Source of the DNA: JBLKSS01 sp047607725
GTDB lineage: Bacteria; Pseudomonadota; Gammaproteobacteria; Enterobacterales; Enterobacteriaceae
Direction of reading: 5' to 3'
Length of the DNA: 5,109 nt
Assembly (NCBI RefSeq): GCF_047607725.1
Contig: NZ_JBLKSS010000223.1
Coordinates: forward strand, 1 to 5,109
The notes under the pieces: generated by a model
Seen by the model: the letters and a program-made list of their open reading frames with translations, nothing else
What the model was told of the DNA's origin: nothing
Databases searched by the model: none
Made by a program: the position numbers and the translations under genes
Shown: one piece after another, positions 1 through 5,109 of the stretch
Layout: every line of letters starts with the position of its first letter
Position numbering within the stretch: position 1 is the stretch's first letter

Positions 1-1
1 C

Positions 2-157
2 CGGGCGGCGCTGATGTATACGCTGATCGGCAGTTGCAAACTGAACGGCGTGGCGCCGGAAGCGTATCTGCGCCATGTGCTGGCGATTATCGCGGATCAT
101 CCCATCAACAAAATCAAAGAGCTCCTGCCGTGGAACCTCACTATCCCTGCTGAATAA
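2..157 (+). CDS. IS66-family transposase, C-terminal 51 residues (partial at window edge)
   Basis: The frame enters from the window edge and stops at TAA 155-157. It reads RAALMYTLIGSCKLNG, then VAPEAYLRHVL and HPINKIKELLPWNL. This matches the conserved C-terminal tail of IS66 transposases (TnpC), where a 'Y-L..CKLNG..P..YL' segment leads to an 'ELLPW' ending. The catalytic DDE core should lie upstream, outside the window. IS66 elements move by a cut-and-paste or copy mechanism that also uses accessory TnpA and TnpB proteins, which are not visible here. Whether this copy is intact cannot be judged. Its first residues fall just where the other IS66 fragment in this window (4885-5109, opposite strand) loses IS66 similarity. 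Confidence 0.88.
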   Translation, partial: RAALMYTLIGSCKLNGVAPEAYLRHVLAIIADHPINKIKELLPWNLTIPAE

Positions 158-165
158 CTGTCAAT

Positions 166-187
166 ACGGCGCTGGGCGTACGCTTAC
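166..187 (-). repeat. IS66-type terminal inverted repeat (right end)
   Basis: Read on the - strand this end begins GTAAGCGTACGCCCAGCG. The GTAAGCG start is typical of IS66-family ends. It lies just after the transposase stop codon and just before the GTG of the MATE frame. The inner boundary is approximate because the partner repeat is outside the window. Confidence 0.65.
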
Positions 188-1638
188 GTGCTGCACGCCA
201 TCCAGCGTACGCCCTGGTATGCCAAACGGCGTTCTTATCGGGTGCTGTTCTGGCGTGAAATCACCCCGCTGGCGGTACCGATTTTTTTCGAGAACCTGTG
301 CGTGCTGCTGATGGGGGTACTAAGTACCTTTCTGGTCAGTTGGCTTGGAAAAAAGGCGATGGCCGGCGTCGGTCTGGCGGACAGTTTCAATATGGTGATC
401 ATCGCCTTTTTCGCCGCGGTGGATCTTGGGACCACGGTGGTGGTGGCTTTTAGTCTGGGCAAGCGCAATCCGGAGCGCGCCCGCGCCACCGCTCGCCAGT
501 CTCTCGCGCTCATGACCGTGCTGTCGGTGCTGATGGCGGTGGTCATCCAGTTTTACGACCACAACATTATCAATGTCATCGCCGGAAACGCTACGCCGGA
601 AGTCAAAGCGCTGGCCCTGAGCTATCTGCACATCAGCGTCTGGAGCTATCCTGCCGCCATTGCGCTTATCGGCAGCGGCGCGTTGCGCGGCGCCGGCAAT
701 ACCAAGATACCGATGCTTATCAACGGCGGCATGAATATTCTCAATATCATGATTACCTCGGTGCTGATTTATGGCGTGTTTTCCTGGCATGGCTTGGGCT
801 TTATCGGCGCCGGGCTGGGCCTGACCATCTCGCGATATATCGGCGCGGCGGCGGTTATCTACGTGCTCATGACGGGTTTCAATCCGGCGCTCAAAATTTC
901 TTTGAAGAGCTATTTCAGCCGACTGAACACCAATATCCTGATGGAAGTGCTGGGCATTGGCGTCCCCGCCAGTATCGAGTCGGTCCTGTTCAACGGCGGC
1001 AAGCTGCTGACCCAGGTATTTGTGGCGGGGATGGGAACCAGCGTCATCGCCGGCAACTTTATTGCCTTTTCCATCGTCTCGCTGATCAATCTGCCCGGTA
1101 ACACGCTCGGTTCGGCATCGACCATTATTGTCGGCACCCGGCTCGGTAAACGCCAAATCAGCCAGGCGGAGCGCCAGCTGAAACATATCTTCTGGCTCTC
1201 CACGTTGGGATTGTGTGCGCTGGCGCTGCTGTCGGCGCCGTTCGCCGGCCTGCTCGCCGCGTTCTACACCAATGAAGCGGACGTTATCTCGGTCGTGAAA
1301 ATGCTGGTGTGGCTCAATGCAGCGTTCATGCCGCTTTGGGCGGCTTCATGGGTACTGCCCGCCGGGTTGAAGGGCGCGCGTGATGCGCGTTTCACCATGT
1401 GGGTCTCGCTGCTGGGAATGTGGGGCTGCCGTATTGTCGCCTTGTCGCCGGCTACGCGCTGGGCATCATGTTGGGCATGGGCGTGGCCGGTATCTGGCTC
1501 GGCATGTTCCTTGACTAGCTGGTTCGGGGCCTGCTGTTCTATTGGCGACTGACCAGCGGCCGCTGGCTGAAGAAGTACTCCAGGATCCGGCCGACGCCCG
1601 ACGAGAGCGCCGCTGTTCCACCCGCACGGCGGGCATAG
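188..1638 (+). pseudogene. yeeO: MATE-family efflux transporter, YeeO-like, broken by a frameshift and an amber codon
   Basis: The frame opens with GTG at 188 and runs to TGA at 1550-1552 (454 aa), but only the first ~416 residues keep the family sequence. It closely resembles E. coli YeeO, an inner-membrane multidrug and toxin extrusion protein reported to export flavins; shared segments include FWREITPLAVPIF, GVGLADSFNMVI, GSGALRGAGNTKIP and GMGTSVIAGNFIAFS. MATE proteins have about 12 membrane helices in two similar halves (here roughly residues 25-185 and 255-415). After MWGCRIVA the frame is lost through an 8-bp tandem duplication at 1434-1449. Removing one unit restores GYALGIMLGMGVAGIWLGMF, then a TAG at 1516-1518 where YeeO has Trp, then LVRGLLFYWRL and GRWLKKY to a stop at 1636-1638. 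An IS66 end abuts the first codon, so the native promoter and possibly some N-terminal codons are displaced. No good ribosome binding site precedes the GTG. The family call is firm and loss of function very likely; orthology to yeeO is from memory. Confidence 0.9.
1434..1449 (+). repeat. Perfect 8-bp tandem duplication causing the frameshift in the MATE gene
   Basis: TTGTCGCC occurs twice head to tail, at 1434-1441 and 1442-1449. Deleting either unit rejoins RIVA to GYALGIM, the sequence expected from YeeO-like proteins. The duplication is therefore the frame-breaking lesion. Its perfect identity suggests a recent slippage event. Confidence 0.9.
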
Positions 1639-1694
1639 CGACGCTAGGCGCTAACGAGCCGCCGTATAGGCGTCGTTACGTGTAACGCCTTGTG

Positions 1695-2333
1695 TCAACG
1701 CATCGCCCGGTAGGCGGTATTCACTTTCCATAAATAGCGCGGCGCCTGCGGCGCGGGATGTTTGCGCTGCACATGCTGGTAGAATTGCTGCGGCGTCATG
1801 GCATTAATCTGGGCAACGGCGGCGTCGCGGTTGGCGGAAAAGGTGCGCAGCAGGGCGCCGACGCCATTGACATACGCCACCGTCAGCGCATAGCGCCGGG
1901 TTTCCGGGTTGCTAATGCCCGCTAGTTGTTTCTGCAACAAGGATAAATACGCGGTACCGAGGTCGATATTGGTGGCGGCGTCCTTGAGTTCATGGGTGCT
2001 GGGCTGACCGTGGCGCCCTTTCAGCCGATAGGCATCGCGTCCTGCGGTGGACGCCTTCAGCTGCATGAGCCCGATGGCGTTGGATTTACTGACCACCGAC
2101 GGATTGTAACCGGACTCCACCTGGATAATGGCTTTCACCAATGTTTCATCGACGCCATAAATATTGGCGGAATCGTGAATGTAATCGCTGTATAACCCCG
2201 CGGGAGGCGTCACCGGCATCAGCAGTTTTGAGCCAGGATGGGTGGTCAGCGCCTGCCTGGGCGGCTCTGGACTTTGCCGAGCACAGCCGGTCAGCAGCAG
2301 AGCGACAATGAGACCAATAGAATGTCGTTTCAC
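1695..2333 (-). CDS. emtA: Endo-type membrane-bound lytic murein transglycosylase A (EmtA/MltE)
   Basis: This 212-residue lipoprotein cleaves the MurNAc-GlcNAc bond inside peptidoglycan strands and leaves a 1,6-anhydro end; the family acts from the inner face of the outer membrane. Residues 1-17 form a lipoprotein signal with lipobox LLLTGC, so Cys17 is the predicted lipidated residue. A linker of ~30 residues leads to a goose-lysozyme-like SLT domain. Visible motifs are the catalytic Glu73 in VESGYNP, SKSNAIGLMQLKAS (82-95), AYVNGVGALLRTFS (153-166) and HPAPQAPRY near the end, all closely matching E. coli EmtA (203 aa). The start is GTG at 2333-2331. It is chosen because it gives a complete signal peptide and has AGAGAGGA just upstream; the next in-frame Met (39) would remove the lipobox. 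The frame shows no lesion, in contrast to its neighbours. It is transcribed away from the response regulator and towards the broken MATE gene. No rho-independent terminator is obvious after its stop. Confidence 0.95.
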   Translation of the reverse strand: MKRHSIGLIVALLLTGCARQSPEPPRQALTTHPGSKLLMPVTPPAGLYSDYIHDSANIYGVDETLVKAIIQVESGYNPSVVSKSNAIGLMQLKASTAGRDAYRLKGRHGQPSTHELKDAATNIDLGTAYLSLLQKQLAGISNPETRRYALTVAYVNGVGALLRTFSANRDAAVAQINAMTPQQFYQHVQRKHPAPQAPRYLWKVNTAYRAMR

Positions 2334-2336
2334 CGT

Positions 2337-2344
2337 TCCTCTCT
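2337..2344 (-). promoter_or_regulatory. Ribosome binding site of emtA
   Basis: On the - strand AGAGAGGA lies 3 nt upstream of the GTG start (4 nt if the core is taken as AGAGG). The spacing is slightly short but acceptable. It supports GTG at 2333-2331 as the real start of a gene that lacks a nearby ATG. Confidence 0.7.
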
Positions 2345-2428
2345 TGGTTAGTAGGATTGCACCTGCTGGCCTGACGAGCGGGGTCGCCGCGACGGGCCGT
2401 CTGTTCGCCAGGGAATAATGGCCTCACT

Positions 2429-2495
2429 TTTTTGGCATGCCGAGCGGGTGAAGTCAATCATTTCACGGCGTTTTTCGCCTGTTAAGTGCCAAAAA
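2429..2495. repeat. Nested inverted repeats upstream of emtA
   Basis: TTTTTGGCA at 2429-2437 is matched by its exact reverse complement TGCCAAAAA at 2487-2495. Nested inside are GTGAA 2448-2452 with TTCAC 2462-2466, and GGCG-TTTTT-CGCC around 2467-2479. Just outside, at 2501-2522, is another imperfect dyad containing CCGTAATTTCGG. The group sits 100-190 bp upstream of emtA. It could be operator sites or a folded leader, but no known binding motif was recognised. Confidence 0.4.
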
Positions 2496-2770
2496 TGCGG
2501 GGTATTCCGTAATTTCGGTACCAAAGTGGCACGATCTGTTCCGCCGCCACGGCCTGCGCTCCCCTTCCCCGGCACTTTTCATGACGCCGCGCGACCGCGT
2601 CCCCCCCTGCGCCGGCGGCGCGCGCGTCAGTATTGCCAGACGCACTCCGTACGGCGCCTGCGGACGGGGACGCCGCCGCGCCCGCCTCTCGGACCGGCCC
2701 GGCTCACAAAACCGCCCCCGGCAGCGACAGTCCTCACATTTCTGATCCCCCTGCCTGCATTCGCATCGGG

Positions 2771-2776
2771 TACACT
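2771..2776 (+). promoter_or_regulatory. Possible -10 box for the response regulator
   Basis: TACACT resembles the sigma-70 -10 consensus TATAAT and lies 37 bp before the ATG, which would give a leader of about 30 nt. No good -35 hexamer is visible at 16-18 bp, so this is weak. Confidence 0.25.
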
Positions 2777-2801
2777 GTTTTGTAACGTGTTCACAACATT
2801 T

Positions 2802-2805
2802 AAGG
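2802..2805 (+). promoter_or_regulatory. Ribosome binding site of the response regulator
   Basis: AAGG lies 8 nt upstream of ATG 2814-2816. This spacing, and the receiver domain beginning right after this ATG, fix the start here rather than at ATGs further upstream in the same open frame. Confidence 0.6.
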
Positions 2806-2813
2806 TTACCGAG

Positions 2814-3566
2814 ATGAAACCCGCCATGCTGGTAATAGATAACGATGTGGCCATCTGCAAGCTTCTCAACGATGTGTTGAGTGAACACGTTTTTACCGTC
2901 TATACCTGCCACCAAGGCTATGAGGGGTTGTCTTTGCTGCAACAGCACCCCGATATTGCGCTGGTGCTGCTCGATCTGGTGCTGCCGGATACCAACGGCC
3001 TGCTGGTGCTCCAGCAGCTACAGCGGCTGCGGCCCGATTTGCTGGTCATCATGCTAAGCGGACTGTGCGCGAAGTCGGATATCGTGGTCGGACTGGAAAT
3101 GGGCGCCGATGATTACATCACCAAACCGTTCACGCCACGGGTCGTGGTGGCGCCCGCCAAAGCGGTGCTCCGCCGCAGCTGCGCGCTGGGGCTGGATTAC
3201 CGCGCCGGCGCCGAAGGCGTCGGTTGGTTGTTTAACGGCTGGTGGCTGGATGAGCAGCGCTGCACCTTGTTTAACCCCCAGCGGCAGGAGGTGCTGCTTA
3301 CCCAGGGCGAGTATCAGCTGCTGCTGGCGATGGTGCGACACGCGCGCACCGTGCTGACCCGCGACCAGCTGCTGGAGTTGACCCATAGCGAAACGCTGGA
3401 CGTTTTTGACCGCACCATTGACGTGCTGATTATGCGCCTACGCCGCAAAATCTAGGCCAATCCCCACCAGCCGATACTCATCCGCACCATCCGCCGGCTA
3501 GGCTATGTTTTCGCAGCCGACGTCACCCGGCCCGGCCCGGCGCTCCTCGCCAGCAGCATCGCCTGA
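2814..3566 (+). pseudogene. OmpR-family response regulator with a premature amber codon in the DNA-binding domain
   Basis: An N-terminal receiver domain (about residues 3-122) is joined to a winged-helix transcriptional domain (about 140-213, cut short). Receiver landmarks are D54 in LVLLDLVLPD (the phosphorylation site), S82 in MLSG, K104 in TKPF and the GLEMGADDY segment. The C-terminal part has LTQGEYQLLLAMV, LTRDQLLEL and FDRTIDVLIMRLRRKI, typical of OmpR-type DNA-recognition helices. The frame stops at TAG 3453-3455 (213 aa). Reading on gives ANPHQPILIRTIRRLGYVFAADV, exactly the missing wing, to TGA at 3564-3566 (250 codons). The TAG is therefore a single change, most likely from GAG (Glu), and the truncated protein should lack the wing that contacts DNA. 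Asn10 in IDND stands where a metal-binding Asp is usual, and Pro114 lies in the last receiver helix, which fits relaxed constraint. No partner histidine kinase is in the window. The specific regulator was not identified. Confidence 0.88.
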
Positions 3567-4388
3567 CTCGCAGCATGCCATCTCCGCCTGCATCGCCGCC
3601 AGCGGGCGAATGCCGTCGATCGCATTGGCGGCCCGCAGGCAAAAATTGGCGCTGGTATGGCCCAAGCGGAGCGTCTCCGCCAGCGGCCAGCATTGGTGGC
3701 TGGCATAGAGTACGCCGGCGCAGAAAGCATCGCCCGCCCCAACACTGCCGACAATCCGCCGCGCGCTGAGACGCCATGAGGGCAACCATAGGCCGGGTTG
3801 ACCGGGCTCTTGTCCCCACGCGCCTTCCGGAGCATGGATGACCACCCGGCGGCGTACGCCGAGCCGTTGCAGTTAGTCGGCGGCCTCGGCAACGATAGCC
3901 TCCACCAGCCGAGCGCTGCGGATGCCATAGCGTTCGTCGGCGCTATCCAAACGTTCCAGCAGCAAAAGATAGCCCAGATGGAAAATGCGATGGCGGGTAT
4001 TCAGGCCGGCGAACGCATCCAAATCAAGCCGGCGGTTCGCGCCCGGCGCGTAAAAAAACGTGCGTTGCCCGCCCGGCTCTGTCATCACCTGACTAATCGA
4101 GGTAGGTTCAAGTGCGGTGCGGCGCATCCGCTGACTATCAATTCCGTGCGCGTTCAGTATGCGACAGATCAGATCGCCATCGCTGTCCTCGCCGACCAGG
4201 CCGATCGCCGCCAGCGGTAACGGCACTTCCATCTTCGCTAGCGTCAGCAGCACGTTAAGCGGTGAGCCGCCGGTGCTTTTCTCGCTGCGGGTGATTTCAC
4301 TCAGCCAGCCCGACCGCGGCCAGTCGCTGATGTTATGCACATGGTCCACCAGCATATTGCCAGCCGCCAAAATTCCCTGCCGTTCCAT
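3498..4388 (-). pseudogene. PfkB-family sugar kinase, with an internal deletion and a stop codon
   Basis: PfkB (ribokinase-like) enzymes pass phosphate from ATP to a sugar or nucleoside in the cytosol. The frame starts at ATG 4388-4386 behind a strong ribosome binding site and reads 171 residues to TAA 3875-3873. Landmarks are AAGNMLVDHV with a likely substrate Asp15, GGSPLN (40-45) and AAIGLVGEDSDGD (60-72). The same frame continues after the stop with LQRLGVRRRVVIHAPEG, then IVGSVGAGDAFCAGVLY (the catalytic GAGD; Asp codon at 3729-3731), and ends at TAG 3500-3498. Related kinases, as I recall them, carry some 55-70 more residues between the helix ending 'AEAA' and 'LGVR..VVIH', including the NEIE (NxxE) magnesium-binding motif. 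That block is absent here and the TAA sits at the apparent junction. The 3' end overlaps the convergent regulator's restored frame by 69 bp. The substrate is unknown. The family is sure; the size of the deletion is an estimate. Confidence 0.88.
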
Positions 4389-4396
4389 GGTTGGTG

Positions 4397-4402
4397 CTCC
4401 TC
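4397..4402 (-). promoter_or_regulatory. Ribosome binding site of the sugar kinase
   Basis: On the - strand GAGGAG lies 8 nt upstream of ATG 4388-4386. It is near-consensus in sequence and spacing, which confirms the start and shows that the translation signal outlived the coding sequence. Confidence 0.75.
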
Positions 4403-4491
4403 AGGCTTAGCCCGCCCTGCCTCATCATTCCTGCGCCGCGCCCCGCTTCTATGCCCGTAACCCCGTAGGCAGCCTGCTGGCAGTGTTCTCG

Positions 4492-4544
4492 TGCGCCGCC
4501 GGCAAGAGAAGAGGCGCGTGGCGATTATCTCCTGCGCCGCCGGC
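4492..4544 (+). repeat. Pair of 12-bp direct repeats
   Basis: TGCGCCGCCGGC occurs at 4492-4503 and again at 4533-4544, 29 bp apart. A shorter partial match, CCTGCGCCGC, lies near 4430. This may be chance in GC-rich DNA or a trace of local duplication. Confidence 0.5.
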
Positions 4545-4632
4545 TGCCGACCGGTCCCATCACTTCCCCAACGGCTGCAGAGCGCAGCGGCACGACGCCT
4601 ATCTTGATCGCTGTTACCTGAACCGCCATACA

Positions 4633-4659
4633 ACGCCCACGGCAGTTTTGCCGTGGCGT
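4633..4659. repeat. Strong hairpin, 8-bp perfect stem extendable to 11 bp
   Basis: CCACGGCA at 4637-4644 pairs perfectly with TGCCGTGG at 4649-4656 around a GTTT loop. With one bulged C the stem extends by ACG and CGT to 4633-4659. Neither side has a T-run, so it is not a standard rho-independent terminator. It could be a REP-like element or a leftover of a lost gene end. Confidence 0.55.
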
Positions 4660-4884
4660 AAACGGCGGCCCATCAGGCAAAATCGCGTTAAGCTTACAAG
4701 GTGTGTAGCGTGCGCATGACCGGCGGACTTTTGCGTGCCCATATCGACGGTCTCAAGCGCGATACCGGGCGCCTTTAGCGCAATGGCCACAGCCCACCGT
4801 TTACCCCTGCCGGCGAGCCCGGCGCTATCCTGCCAACAGGAAAACCGGGGCAATTCCACCGGCCGGCGCGTCCGGTGCGCAACG

Positions 4885-5109
4885 CTATTTCACGGTCCAG
4901 CCTTTATACTGATTGACGCTGGCGCGGTCGCCGCCGCTATCCGAACCGAAGAACAGATAGTTCTTGCGGCCCAGGCTTATTACCCGCAGCGCGTTTTCAG
5001 CGATATTATTGTCGATCTCCGCCCAGCCATCGCCGGCGTAGTAGCACAACGCCCGCCAGTGGTTCATCAGGTAGTTGAACGCCTTTGCCGTATCGGCCTG
5101 GCGCGACAG
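4885..5109 (-). pseudogene. IS66-family transposase fragment, C-terminus replaced, continues past the window edge
   Basis: The frame enters from the window edge at 5109 with LSRQADTAKAFNYLMNHW, then GDGWAEIDNNIAENALR, GRKNYLFFGSDSGGDRA. This is the conserved end of the IS66 DDE domain, where the DNN..E motif carries the likely catalytic Glu. An ATG at 5067-5065 is only an internal Met. Right after GGDRA (codon at 4923-4921) the family sequence should continue with the A-L/I-Y-S/T-L..CKLNG tail. Instead ten unrelated residues (SVNQYKGWTV, then K) lead to TAG at 4887-4885. The last ~50 residues and the IS end are therefore missing, so this copy is probably dead. No IS66 terminal repeat is visible downstream of it on this strand. 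The break falls almost at the residue where the + strand fragment at 1-157 begins. Confidence 0.88.

Larger units (their letters stand above)
1..187 (+). mobile_element. Right (3') end of an IS66-family insertion sequence
   Basis: This stretch contains the C-terminal end of an IS66-type transposase, then about 30 non-coding bases that finish in CGCTTAC at 181-187. Read on the opposite strand this end begins GTAAGCG, the start expected for terminal inverted repeats of IS66-family elements. The element therefore most likely ends at base 187, and the MATE transporter frame begins at 188. The rest of the element and its left repeat lie outside the window, so the 8-bp target duplication usual for this family cannot be checked; its right-hand copy would be GTGCTGCA at 188-195. 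The family call is firm; the exact end is inferred from the repeat. Confidence 0.85.
2334..2813. other. Divergent intergenic region, about 480 bp, no gene recognised
   Basis: This region separates emtA (-) from the response regulator (+) and must hold both promoters. Open frames cross it, including a + frame from 2418 that runs into the regulator, but their translations are rich in Pro and Arg and resemble no protein I know. The emtA-proximal part (about 2420-2530) is AT-richer and full of short inverted repeats. The middle (about 2540-2720) is strikingly rich in G and C, with a run of seven C at 2601-2607. The last 50 bases before the regulator are again AT-richer and contain a possible -10 box. 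No tRNA, small RNA or riboswitch fold was recognised. Confidence 0.6.
4389..4884. other. About 500 bp with no recognisable gene, possibly decayed sequence
   Basis: Between the kinase start and the IS66 fragment, short open frames exist on both strands, for example an 81-codon frame on - at 4859-4614. None has a convincing translation or a supporting ribosome binding site. Several frames are only briefly open, as expected if an upstream gene of the kinase operon has eroded here. That is a guess: I could not identify any protein family. The region also holds the hairpin at 4633-4659 and the direct repeats at 4492-4544, listed separately. Confidence 0.5.

Noticed and set aside
320..1186. A 288-codon open frame on the - strand
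   Set aside because: It lies wholly inside the MATE gene, and its translation is a low-complexity shadow rich in His, Asp, Gln and Arg.
1669..1689. Hairpin CGTTAC-GT-GTAACG (with competing GGCGT/ACGCC) just after emtA
   Set aside because: The stem is short, the loop is too small in one form, and there is no T-run, so it is not a credible rho-independent terminator.
2340..2540. A TTGACT on the - strand (2454-2459) as a -35 box for emtA
   Set aside because: No acceptable -10 hexamer lies 16-18 bp downstream, so a promoter cannot be supported.
2418..2813. A long + frame that would extend the response regulator by 132 residues at its N-terminus
   Set aside because: The receiver domain begins at Met 2814 with a suitable ribosome binding site, and the upstream translation is Pro/Arg-rich and unlike any regulator extension.
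3505..4220. Several + frames across the sugar kinase
   Set aside because: They are antisense shadows of the PfkB frame, whose motifs and ribosome binding site are clear on the - strand.
4614..4859. An 81-codon - strand frame with a hydrophobic stretch (AVAIALKAPGIALE)
   Set aside because: No family recognised, no ribosome binding site, and it is not continued by neighbouring frames; too weak to call a gene.
1..5109. CRISPR array, tRNA, rRNA, toxin-antitoxin or phage defence genes
   Set aside because: No regularly spaced repeats, no cloverleaf or rRNA-like sequence, and no small gene pair with matching ribosome binding sites were seen. The region is explained by ordinary genes in decay and IS66 remnants.

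Overview
The window looks like a decaying stretch of chromosome from a gammaproteobacterium of the Enterobacterales. The proteins are close to enterobacterial families: a YeeO-type MATE transporter, the EmtA lytic transglycosylase and an OmpR-family regulator. The mix of fairly GC-rich DNA, several recently broken genes and IS66 remnants is what one sees in Sodalis-type insect symbionts. That taxonomic placement is inference from style and remembered homologues, not from a search.

Layout. Positions 1-187 are the 3' end of an IS66 element on the + strand: the last 51 residues of the transposase, then a non-coding tail ending in the IS66-type terminal inverted repeat. The IS ends at the base before a GTG that opens the reading frame of a MATE-family exporter (188-1638, +). 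That exporter gene is broken near its end by a perfect 8-bp tandem duplication and a Trp-to-amber change. On the - strand, 1695-2333 encodes EmtA (MltE), a membrane lipoprotein that cuts peptidoglycan. It is the only gene in the window that looks complete and functional. A gene-free stretch of about 480 bp (2334-2813) separates it from a divergently transcribed OmpR-family response regulator (2814-3566, +). A premature amber codon there removes the last part of the DNA-binding wing. No histidine kinase lies beside it in the window. Converging on it from the right is a PfkB-family sugar kinase (3498-4388, -). It has a good ribosome binding site and both ends of the fold, but the middle has been deleted and a stop sits at the apparent junction. 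A further stretch of about 500 bp (4389-4884) holds no gene I recognise, only a strong hairpin and a short direct repeat. From 4885 to the window end is a second IS66 transposase fragment, on the - strand.

Functionally the genes do not form a pathway. They are a transporter, a cell-wall enzyme, a signalling regulator and a sugar kinase, three of them independently inactivated, flanked by IS66 pieces. The interest of the region is how it decays. Small lesions can be read base by base, and the two IS66 fragments are complementary halves of one transposase in opposite orientation, which suggests a rearrangement. I looked for an undescribed system and did not find one I could support.
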